Below, piece after piece: positions 1 through 6,921 of a stretch of DNA of 22,967 nucleotides. Origin of the DNA: Euryarchaeota archaeon UBA561 (GTDB taxonomy: Archaea; Thermoplasmatota; Poseidoniia; Poseidoniales; Poseidoniaceae); contig DANX01000117.1 of assembly GCA_002502295.1 (NCBI GenBank), positions 33,866-56,832 of the forward strand, written 5' to 3'. The notes beneath the pieces were generated by a model, which saw only the letters and a program-made list of their open reading frames with translations, made no database searches and had not been told where the DNA came from. Both the position numbers and the translations under genes were made by a program. The stretch's first letter is position 1. Each line of letters begins with the position of its first letter.

Positions 1-1
1 C

Positions 2-835
2 AGACCCGCCAATGGAATGGACACCGCAAACAACGGTCAATTTGTCATCCTTGACGTGTTGGACACCGAGGCCATCATCCAGACCTGCGTGAGTAACGGT
101 GTCGGCACAATCTACCATCTTGCCGCTTTGCTTTCCGCCACCGGAGAGAAAAATCCAGAGCTCTGCAGGCGAGTCAATGTTGGAGGGACGATTTCGGTCC
201 TCGAGGCTGCAAAAGCCTGTTCTCTCCGGGTGTTTATCCCTTCATCCATTGCGGTGTTCGGACCAGACGCACCCAAGCATGCCCCACAACACACCGACCT
301 GAACCCAACCACGGTGTATGGCGAGACCAAGGTTGAGGGGGAAGCTTTGGCCATGGCGTCGTGGAAGGAGTTTGGAGTTGACGTCCGAGGTATCCGCTAT
401 CCCGGTTTGATTTCGTACAAGGCCCCAGCGGGTGGCGGTACCACGGACTATGCCGTGGAGATCTTCCATGCCGCCATTCAAGACGGGCATTACGATTGTT
501 TTGTTCGTGAAGACACCCGTCTTCCGATGATGTACATGGACGATGCTATCCGTGCCACTTTGATGTTGATGGATGCTCCAAGCGGCCTTCTCGGAGCGGC
601 AAGGGCGGGGTACAACATTGACTGCCAATCCTTCACTGCGAGAGAGCTCGCTGACGCGATCTCGGACCAAGTCGAAGGCTTTCATTGCGAATTCTCACCC
701 GATGTGCGCCAGGAATATGCGGATTCATGGCCGGATTCAATCGACGGTTCATTGGCCAAGGATGAATGGGGATGGACGCCGGATTATGATCTTCCAAAAA
801 TGGTTCAAGCCATGCTGGACGGACTTTCACAATGA
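2..835 (+). CDS. tdh: L-threonine 3-dehydrogenase, SDR type (5' partial)
   Basis: NAD-dependent oxidation of L-threonine to 2-amino-3-ketobutyrate, the first step of threonine breakdown to glycine and acetyl-CoA in the cytoplasm. The frame is open from base 2, so the gene starts upstream; the ATG at 17 is internal. The N-terminal Rossmann GxxGxxG loop (about 40 residues) is missing. What remains matches the short-chain (human/bacterial FAD-free SDR) TDH family closely: YHLAALLSATGEKNPEL, the active-site Ser in FIPSSIAVFG, the YxxxK pair in TVYGETKVEGE, RYPGLIS, AGGGTTDYAVEIFHAA and EDTRLPMMYMDDAIRAT. These segments separate it from generic epimerases. The usual partner, 2-amino-3-ketobutyrate CoA ligase, is not visible and may lie upstream. 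It converges on the HMG-CoA synthase gene with 57 bp between the stops. Confidence 0.93.
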   Translation, partial: RPANGMDTANNGQFVILDVLDTEAIIQTCVSNGVGTIYHLAALLSATGEKNPELCRRVNVGGTISVLEAAKACSLRVFIPSSIAVFGPDAPKHAPQHTDLNPTTVYGETKVEGEALAMASWKEFGVDVRGIRYPGLISYKAPAGGGTTDYAVEIFHAAIQDGHYDCFVREDTRLPMMYMDDAIRATLMLMDAPSGLLGAARAGYNIDCQSFTARELADAISDQVEGFHCEFSPDVRQEYADSWPDSIDGSLAKDEWGWTPDYDLPKMVQAMLDGLSQ

Positions 836-852
836 GCGGTGGAAGAGCCATG

Positions 853-868
853 TCTTCGTTTTCGAAGA
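853..868. terminator. Perfect hairpin between convergent genes
   Basis: TCTTCG-TTTT-CGAAGA is a 6-bp perfect stem with a four-base loop in the 57-bp gap between the tdh and HMG-CoA synthase stops. It could end transcription from both sides. Archaeal termination depends mainly on T-tracts and there is only the TTTT loop, so the role is inferred from position. Confidence 0.3.
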
Positions 869-892
869 AACGCGCCGTGCAGACCGGCAAGG

Positions 893-2464
893 TCACGCTT
901 TGACCCAGCGGTACCTTCGCGCTCCTTCTTCAACGCCTTCTTCCCCGATGTCAATCAAAGCAAATTCACCTTTTGGTTCAATGACGCTGTTGTCTTGGGT
1001 TCCTTTGTGAAGATTTTCGTAGGTGATGTGATCGATGGCCATGCGACCTGCAAGGCGCTCGAAGAGGTGCCATGACGCGACGACTTCACGCCATCGTGGG
1101 CTTACTTTGCCTTCGAACACCTTGGCTTTGGCTCCTGAGCCGTAGCCACACATGCCAAACAAGGCATTGTCAAGATTGGTGTTGTCCTCCAAATCGGATT
1201 CAAACGTGGACATGAGCGCTAGGAATATTGAACCGGTGTATTGGTTGCCGATGAGGCTGCTTGCTCGTTGGCCTTTTTCAATCCGACTGGCGTGGAATTC
1301 AGTGTATTGGGGCGTCTTTGAAATTTGCCTTCGATAGGCGTCCTTTTCTCGTTCCCAGGCAGCGAGCGTCTCCTTGTTTTCGACGTCAGGGCGTTCAGGC
1401 ATGGGCCCGATGGATGAAACGACGTCCTTCCACATGTCCGTGTGTTCTCGGTCATGACGGAAGACATCTGGGAACATGCGCTTTGCCTGATAGGCATAGG
1501 GCAAATGCATGATGATGCGGGACCATTGTTTTGTGAAAGGATCGTCGGATGCAGGAACGATTCTCCCAGCCCTTTCAGCCTTCTGGCTGAAGTCAAAGAA
1601 GGCTTGCCGGACGGCGTTTTGGTAGCAAAGGTTGGAGAATTGTCCGTCGAAAACAGGGTCGTCTCTGTGCACGCTCACTTTTTCTTCGCCATGGGCAAAA
1701 ATTCCGAGTTTACGAACGGTGGATTTGGGTAGATGCCGAATCATTCGTTCAACAAGTCCCTTTTTGACGGTTTGACCTGCTTCTTGGGCGAGTTGAATCA
1801 CGTTGGAAATCACGGATCGTATGGAGACTTCTCGACGTGGTTTGAAGAAATCGTGAACGGGTGTGGTCGAGACTCCAATGCAGTCTGGGATCTCAAGGAG
1901 GCGCGGGTTTCGGCGGATGAGAAGGGCTCCACCTCCAGCCCCTTGTGTGTATTCTCCGGAGGACTCAAGCGCATACTTTGCGTTGTCTGAAAAAATCACG
2001 ATGCCAAGTCGTTCGTCGTTCTCGCTGGACCGTGCAACCCAATCAAGGGTCGTGTGCAGAGCATCGACCGCTCCAATGCAGGCAAAGGTCATGTCAACGA
2101 CGTCACAGGTTTGGAAGCAATCGCTTCCAAAGCGTTCGGCGTACCGCTGGGTCAGCATATCGACAATGTAGGTTGCCGTGGGTTTGGCTCCGTCAAGCGC
2201 TGACTCTGTTCCCAGATACATTCGTCCTATGGTTCGAGGGTCGAGCCCGTTGCGGTCGATGAGTTGCATGACGGCCATGGCTCCCATGGTGGCCGTGTCT
2301 TCGTGGACGTCAGGTATCGCCATGGCTTCGAGTCCAAGGCCCTTGCTCAGCTTACCATAATCGGCGCCTCGGAGGGCGGCGAAGTCCTTCATGTCCATGT
2401 AGAGACGAGGGAAATGGATGGCAATATCGTCAATGCCGACAGGGGAACTTGTCGTTTCGGACAC
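893..2464 (-). CDS. Hydroxymethylglutaryl-CoA synthase, long bacterial/eukaryote-like form
   Basis: Condenses acetyl-CoA with acetoacetyl-CoA to HMG-CoA, the entry to the mevalonate pathway for archaeal isoprenoid lipids. Visible motifs (523 residues, numbered from the GTG start): GIDDIAIHFPRLYMD, HEDTATMGAMA with the general acid/base Glu55, DVVDMTFACIGAVDAL with nucleophile Cys129, PVFDGQFSN, and HLPYAYQAKRMFPDV with His320. The open frame extends to 2569 but would run into the thermosome gene. The GTG at 2462-2464 is preferred because the protein family begins there, GGGAG lies 4 nt upstream, and a TATA box lies about 26 nt upstream. At 523 residues it is much longer than usual archaeal HMGS (about 350). 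Roughly 55 extra residues (about 212-267) separate FFKPRR from PVFDGQFSN, and another extension surrounds PERPDVENKE. The form resembles bacterial homologues, so acquisition by transfer is likely. Confidence 0.9.
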   Translation of the reverse strand: MSETTSSPVGIDDIAIHFPRLYMDMKDFAALRGADYGKLSKGLGLEAMAIPDVHEDTATMGAMAVMQLIDRNGLDPRTIGRMYLGTESALDGAKPTATYIVDMLTQRYAERFGSDCFQTCDVVDMTFACIGAVDALHTTLDWVARSSENDERLGIVIFSDNAKYALESSGEYTQGAGGGALLIRRNPRLLEIPDCIGVSTTPVHDFFKPRREVSIRSVISNVIQLAQEAGQTVKKGLVERMIRHLPKSTVRKLGIFAHGEEKVSVHRDDPVFDGQFSNLCYQNAVRQAFFDFSQKAERAGRIVPASDDPFTKQWSRIIMHLPYAYQAKRMFPDVFRHDREHTDMWKDVVSSIGPMPERPDVENKETLAAWEREKDAYRRQISKTPQYTEFHASRIEKGQRASSLIGNQYTGSIFLALMSTFESDLEDNTNLDNALFGMCGYGSGAKAKVFEGKVSPRWREVVASWHLFERLAGRMAIDHITYENLHKGTQDNSVIEPKGEFALIDIGEEGVEEGARRYRWVKA

Positions 2465-2485
2465 ATGACTCCCTCGCGAGTCCTG

Positions 2486-2494
2486 TATATATAT
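2486..2494 (-). promoter_or_regulatory. TATA box of HMG-CoA synthase
   Basis: A run of alternating T and A (minus strand ATATATATA followed by C) centred about 26 nt before the GTG start of HMG-CoA synthase. With archaeal TATA-to-start spacing of about 25 nt, transcription would begin at or next to the start codon, giving a leaderless or nearly leaderless mRNA. It lies in the 56-bp gap after the thermosome stop. Confidence 0.65.
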
Positions 2495-2520
2495 GGCCGG
2501 TTTTTTGCACAATGTTCCAA

Positions 2521-4113
2521 TCAGTCTTCTTCGGGAAGTTCTGGAGCTGTGGGGTCTTGCTTGGCCCAAAGCACATCGTCAATGCGAAGTACAGAAAGGG
2601 CGGCTTCGGTGGCACCGGCGAGAACCTGGCGAGTGATTCGAAGGGGTTCAACCACTCCGTCCTTCACCATGTTTGAGGGTGCTTTGAGTACAATGTTTAA
2701 TCCGATGTGGTGGGGATTGGGCCCGTCGTTTGTGGTTTGCTTGGCCACGGTTTGAAGCAGCGAATCAAGGGGATCGAGTCCTGCGTTTTGAGCCAACGTC
2801 CGGGGGATGATTTCAAGGGCATCGGCGAAGGCTTCAATCGCCAGTTGCTCCCGTCCAGCAAAACCCTCAGCAAACCGCCGGAGGTGTCGTGCAAGGGCAA
2901 TTTGGGTTGCGCCCCCACCTGCGAGAAGGTAGGGTTCCTCGAGCAGTTGGCACGCCACGCCAAGGGCGTCAGCAAAGCATCGCTCCACTTCACCAACCGT
3001 CTCGTTGGTTGAGCCTTTGGCGATGAAGGTTGCTCCTCCCTCTTCGGTTTCAACGATCCAGTGCATGACGCCATTCCATCGTTCGTTACAGCTCGTGATG
3101 AACACGCCGAGGTCGGTTGAAATCAATCCTTTCACATCGTTTTTCAGGGTCGCATTGGTCCCTCTCGCGAGCAGGTCTAAATCGGAGCGGGCGACGCGAC
3201 GATAGGCTTGGATGCCTGCTTTGGTCAGCGCTGCATGGACATCATCGTCAATCCCCTCTTTGCAGGCGAGAAGCGTGACTCCGAGGTCAACGAGGTGATC
3301 GATTTGTTCAACGAGAACCGTTTTCTCTTGCTGTCGGAAGCTTTCCAATACCCCGGTGTTTGCTACGTTGAGTTTTACGTTGCTCATCATTTCACGACGT
3401 TCAAGTCCACCATCAACAAGGGCGACTTTTCCAGATTTGATTTGCTTGGGCATGCGATCTGATACGCGTTTTTTTGCCAGGACCAAACCCGTCACGAGTG
3501 AAGAATCGGTCATGCTTCCTCCTGTTTGAGTGAGAATCTTGACTCGAGTTGGGTCGGCGACCCGGCCGTCGTGCCGTTCTTCGACGACCGCCTTTGCTGC
3601 CTGAATCGCAAGGGTCGCGAGGTGGTCTTGCATGGCTTGGTGGATTTTACCCGACAACGAGGTTGTAGCCGCTGCCATCATGTGTTCTTCTGTCGCCTCG
3701 ATGATCAATGTCTCGAAATGCTGGCGACATGCTTCTTCTGCGTGGCGATAGCCGCGCGCGATCGCCGACGGATGCACACCTTGCAACACCAGCTCCCATG
3801 CGTTTTGGAGAAGTTCTGCTGATAGAAGCACAGCGCTGGTGGTGCCGTCTCGTGCGATACGGTCCTGTGTGGATGAGGCGTTGATCAACATCTTGGCAAC
3901 GGGATGCTCGACCTTGGCCGATTCCAAGACGGTCACACCGTCGTTGGTCACCATGGTTCGCCCTTCATCGTCGATGAGCAATTTGTCTTGACCAAGCGGC
4001 CCAAGCGTGGTTCGTACCGCTCCGGCCAAAGCCATGGCGGCCGTGATGTTGTTGCGAAGGGCTTCACGTCCACTCGTGCGAGTCGTCTCCTTGAGGATGG
4101 GGACTTCGCTCAT
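2521..4113 (-). CDS. Divergent thermosome / group II chaperonin (Cpn60) subunit
   Basis: Subunit of the cytosolic ATP-driven double-ring chaperonin. The start is the ATG at 4111-4113 (MSEVPILKETTRTSGREALR); an upstream TTG at 4146 is less likely. The 530 residues cover equatorial, intermediate and apical domains. Visible motifs are TTLGPLGQDKLLID (36-48), TNDGVTVL (56-63), RDGTTSAVLL (88-97, Asp89 of the hydrolysis site), AFADAL and FADALGVA with Asp382, and AGGGATQIAL (398-407). Several normally near-invariant positions differ: the GDGTT glycine is Arg88, GGGAxE reads GGGATQ, and the C-terminal Gly/Met tail is replaced by an acidic PEED end. This suggests a specialised paralogue, with a standard subunit probably elsewhere in the genome. 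It follows dnaK by 59 bp without an obvious TATA box, so probable co-transcription. Confidence 0.9.
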   Translation of the reverse strand: MSEVPILKETTRTSGREALRNNITAAMALAGAVRTTLGPLGQDKLLIDDEGRTMVTNDGVTVLESAKVEHPVAKMLINASSTQDRIARDGTTSAVLLSAELLQNAWELVLQGVHPSAIARGYRHAEEACRQHFETLIIEATEEHMMAAATTSLSGKIHQAMQDHLATLAIQAAKAVVEERHDGRVADPTRVKILTQTGGSMTDSSLVTGLVLAKKRVSDRMPKQIKSGKVALVDGGLERREMMSNVKLNVANTGVLESFRQQEKTVLVEQIDHLVDLGVTLLACKEGIDDDVHAALTKAGIQAYRRVARSDLDLLARGTNATLKNDVKGLISTDLGVFITSCNERWNGVMHWIVETEEGGATFIAKGSTNETVGEVERCFADALGVACQLLEEPYLLAGGGATQIALARHLRRFAEGFAGREQLAIEAFADALEIIPRTLAQNAGLDPLDSLLQTVAKQTTNDGPNPHHIGLNIVLKAPSNMVKDGVVEPLRITRQVLAGATEAALSVLRIDDVLWAKQDPTAPELPEED

Positions 4114-4172
4114 GGAGGTTCCACCGAATGCTTCCCAATAAGCCAAGCGCTCAACAAGGCATGGCCTACGGT

Positions 4173-6056
4173 TCAGTCTTCGTCTTCTACGACTTCAAAG
4201 TCGGCGTCAACCACACCGTCATCTACACTGATGTCGCCGTCTTCGCCGCCTTCTTGCTGGGCCATTTCAGCCGCAGCAGCTTCGTAGAGTTTGGTTGAAA
4301 CAGCGTGCATGGATTCTTCAATTTCCTTCACCTTTGCTTGAATGGCAGCATCGTCCATGGCATCGATGTCGATTGGCTTACCGTCGTCGTCTTGAACCAT
4401 CTTTTCGAGTTCGTCAAGGTGTGCCTTGACGGGTTCAACGTCGCTCTCTTCCAACTTGTCGGCCGATTCCTCGAGGGTGCGGCGTGTTTGGTAGACGATT
4501 TGGTCAGCCATGTTTCGAAGTTCGACCTTGGCCTTTCGTCGCTGGTCTTCTTCGGCGAATTTCTCAGCTTCAGCAATTTTGTCCTGAATCTCGTCTTCGC
4601 TGAGCGAGGTGGCCGATTCGATCTTGATGGATTGCTCTTTGCCGGTTCCCATGTCCTTTGCGCTAACATTGACAATGCCGTTGGCGTCAATGTCGAACGT
4701 GACTTCGATTTGTGGGACTCCCCGTGGAGCGGGAGGGATGCCCACCAGTTGGAACTGGCCAAGCGTGACGTTGTCCTTCGCAAATTCCCGTTCACCCTGC
4801 AGAACATGGATTTCCACAGCCGGTTGATTGTCCGATGCGGTTGAGTAAATCTCAGAGCGTCGTGCAGGGATTGTTGTGTTGCGGTCAATCATGGTGGTCA
4901 TGACTCCTCCAAGCGTCTCAATTCCGAGGGTTAGGGGAGTCACGTCGAGCAAGAGAATGTCTGAGACGCCTTCGTCGCCAGAGATGATACCGGCCTGCAG
5001 GGCTGCGCCCATGGCCACGGCTTCATCCGGATTGATGCCTTTGTAAGGGGGTTTTCCAGCTTCCTTTTCCACGGCTTCTTGGACCGCAGGGACACGCGTT
5101 GACCCTCCGACCAGAATCACCTTGTCGACGTCGCCTTTTTTCAGGCCAGCGTCCTTCATGGCTTGCCGGGTGGGAACCATGGTTTTCTCAACCAGTTTGG
5201 CGATGAGGTCCTCGAACTTGGCTCTCGAGAGGGAGAGGTCCATGTGAACGGGTTGCCCATCGGCCATGGAAATGAACGGGAGGTTGATTTGGGTTTGTTG
5301 CGTTCCGGACAATTCGATCTTGGCCTTCTCAGCAGCCTCCTTGAGGCGCGACATGGCTTGCTTGTCCTTTGAGAGGTCAATGCCCGTTTCTTTCTTGAAC
5401 TCAGCCGCCATCCAAGCAATGACTTTCTCATCGAAATCGTCGCCACCGAGTTTGTTGTTTCCTGCCGTGGCCTTTACCTCGATTTGAGGTTGACCGTCGA
5501 CTTCGTAAATCTCCAATACGGATACGTCAAACGTACCGCCACCCAGGTCGTAGACGAGAATCGTTTGGTCCTGAGTTTTGTCAACGCCGTACGCCAAGGC
5601 CGCTGCCGTTGGCTCGTTGATGATGCGCAGAACGTCGAGGCCTGCGATGCGGCCAGCGTCCTTGGTCGCTTTTCGCTGGGCGTCGGTAAAGTAGGCGGGA
5701 CAGGTGATCACCGCTTGCTTCACTTCGTGCCCGAGGTAAGCTTCAGCGTCAGCCTTCAACTTCTGGAGAATAAAGGCGGAGACTTCCTGCGGGGTGTAGG
5801 TGGTTTCGTCTACATCGGTGGTCCATTTGGTACCCATGTGCCGCTTGACGGAGATCATGGTTCGGTCGGCGTTTGTAACCGCTTGTCGCTTGGCGGTTAC
5901 GCCGATGAGCCGTTCTCCGCCGTCTTTGGCAAAGGCGACCACCGAGGGGGTGGTTCGGGCACCTTCCGCATTGGGTATCACGACGGGCTCACCGTTCTCG
6001 ATGGTGGCTACGCAGCTGTTTGTTGTTCCAAGGTCAATTCCAATCACTTTACTCAT
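4173..6056 (-). CDS. dnaK: Molecular chaperone DnaK (Hsp70)
   Basis: ATP-dependent cytosolic Hsp70 chaperone, 627 residues, normal length. The nucleotide-binding domain shows IGIDLGTTNSCVA (phosphate 1), NEPTAAALAYG (connect 1), LVYDLGGGTFDVS (phosphate 2) and ILVGGSTRVPAVQ (adenosine site). The linker DILLLDVTPLTLGIETLGG leads into the substrate domain, an alpha-helical lid and an acidic tail ending VEDED. The start is the ATG at 6054-6056 in MSKVIGIDLG, with AGGACGTGA, one mismatch from a full Shine-Dalgarno, 5 nt upstream; a longer reading to 6104 is rejected because it overlaps the upstream gene. The sequence is of bacterial type, as in all archaeal DnaKs, which are thought to be acquired by transfer. 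Neither grpE nor dnaJ is beside it here; instead a small-heat-shock-like gene lies 13 bp upstream. Confidence 0.97.
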   Translation of the reverse strand: MSKVIGIDLGTTNSCVATIENGEPVVIPNAEGARTTPSVVAFAKDGGERLIGVTAKRQAVTNADRTMISVKRHMGTKWTTDVDETTYTPQEVSAFILQKLKADAEAYLGHEVKQAVITCPAYFTDAQRKATKDAGRIAGLDVLRIINEPTAAALAYGVDKTQDQTILVYDLGGGTFDVSVLEIYEVDGQPQIEVKATAGNNKLGGDDFDEKVIAWMAAEFKKETGIDLSKDKQAMSRLKEAAEKAKIELSGTQQTQINLPFISMADGQPVHMDLSLSRAKFEDLIAKLVEKTMVPTRQAMKDAGLKKGDVDKVILVGGSTRVPAVQEAVEKEAGKPPYKGINPDEAVAMGAALQAGIISGDEGVSDILLLDVTPLTLGIETLGGVMTTMIDRNTTIPARRSEIYSTASDNQPAVEIHVLQGEREFAKDNVTLGQFQLVGIPPAPRGVPQIEVTFDIDANGIVNVSAKDMGTGKEQSIKIESATSLSEDEIQDKIAEAEKFAEEDQRRKAKVELRNMADQIVYQTRRTLEESADKLEESDVEPVKAHLDELEKMVQDDDGKPIDIDAMDDAAIQAKVKEIEESMHAVSTKLYEAAAAEMAQQEGGEDGDISVDDGVVDADFEVVEDED

Positions 6057-6069
6057 TTTTTCACGTCCT

Positions 6070-6756
6070 TCATAAGATGGGGATGCCACCGTCGTCTTCG
6101 TCATCGTCGTCGTCTCCGAGGTCGATGCTCACCTCCCCCGGGGCAGGGTGTGTGTCGTCATTGCCCGATTCCAACGCCTTTCCTTGCGGTGTTAGTTTCA
6201 GGGTAATGTCGAGAATGCCGTTGTTGAGCGTCCAGTCCACCACATCGTCGCAGGGATGCGGGAGTTCAACCAACGCCAATGGTTTGGGTTGGGTCGTTCG
6301 CAAGATTTCAATCTGAGAACCGTTCTTAATCAGCTCGATTTCAAGATGTTCGGATTCAATGTCACCTTTCAAGGCAAAGTCGAGGGTGACCGACATGTTC
6401 CAACCGTCAAGGTAGACATCCTCCGCAGGGAGTTTTACCGTTTCATCATCGTTTCCTTCCAGAGCAGACGGGTCAAGCTCAACCGGAGCTGCATCGACCT
6501 TGATGTCCATTCCCAGGTTCTTGAGGAGGTCTTCCATGGAGGTGCCGGCGTTGAACATCTTCGAGAGGTCTGAGATGTCGAAATTAAAATTCACTTCGCC
6601 CTTCGCAATTTTTTCAGGGTTGATTCCAAGGGCATCAAACTGATCTTTGAATTGGTTCATGAAACCCTTGAGTTGTTCTCGATCGATGGGCATGCCCATG
6701 TTTCGCAACATCTTTTCGAGTTTGTCCAACAGGTCATCTTCCCAATCATCAGCCAT
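6070..6756 (-). CDS. Small-heat-shock-like (Hsp20/alpha-crystallin) acidic protein
   Basis: Probable ATP-independent holdase, 228 residues, that would hand unfolded protein to DnaK. Residues 1-85 are acidic and helical (DDLLDKLEKMLRNMG, then MEDLLKNLGMD). Residues about 107-190 are beta-rich, starting KLPAEDVYLDGWNMSVTLDF and ending NNGILDITLKL, which resembles the last conserved strands (G-x-L motif) of the alpha-crystallin domain. An Asp/Glu-rich linker (213-222) leads to a terminal IPIL; an I-x-I tail is the hallmark that docks sHSP dimers. The start ATG at 6754-6756 lies 55 bp from a TATA box, and the gene is first in the operon, with its stop 13 bp before dnaK. It could instead belong to the related GvpH-type family. 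The fold is inferred from motif and position, not from an alignment. Confidence 0.72.
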   Translation of the reverse strand: MADDWEDDLLDKLEKMLRNMGMPIDREQLKGFMNQFKDQFDALGINPEKIAKGEVNFNFDISDLSKMFNAGTSMEDLLKNLGMDIKVDAAPVELDPSALEGNDDETVKLPAEDVYLDGWNMSVTLDFALKGDIESEHLEIELIKNGSQIEILRTTQPKPLALVELPHPCDDVVDWTLNNGILDITLKLTPQGKALESGNDDTHPAPGEVSIDLGDDDDDEDDGGIPIL

Positions 6757-6806
6757 CGCAAACCACTACTAAACCATCGGTTATGTAGTTGCCAACACGC
6801 AACCCC

Positions 6807-6814
6807 ATATAAAA
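6807..6814 (-). promoter_or_regulatory. TATA box of the chaperone operon
   Basis: TTTTATAT-type box on the minus strand, about 55 bp before the small-heat-shock-like start, implying a 5' leader of roughly 30 nt. It is the only good TATA element seen before dnaK and the thermosome gene, consistent with one heat-shock operon. Confidence 0.55.
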
Positions 6815-6863
6815 CTAGTGAAATTGACGACACAGCCTCCGTGCGGTTTCTTTGTCTAAAGTT

Positions 6864-6897
6864 TCCACACCGTTGCTAACGCAACGCCCGATGTGGA
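6864..6897 (-). other. Two-part hairpin 3' of leucyl aminopeptidase
   Basis: TCCACA pairs with TGTGGA (6864-6869 / 6892-6897), and inside it CGTTGC pairs with GCAACG around a four-base loop (6871-6886). Each stem is 6 bp and perfect, joined by an asymmetric internal loop of 1 and 5 nt. It lies 25 bp after the aminopeptidase stop and upstream of the chaperone promoter. It could be an mRNA 3' end or processing structure. There is no strong T-tract after it. Confidence 0.35.
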
Positions 6898-6921
6898 GCC
6901 GGGCTCTTATGAATTGCTTGC

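Noticed and set aside
850..903. 17-codon plus-strand frame in the tdh/HMGS convergent gap
   Set aside because: Very short, no ribosome-binding site, and its bases are explained by the hairpin and the HMGS 3' end.
5484..6206. 240-codon plus-strand open frame opposite dnaK
   Set aside because: It mirrors the strongly coding dnaK frame, lacks domain features, and its apparent protein follows from antisense codon bias.
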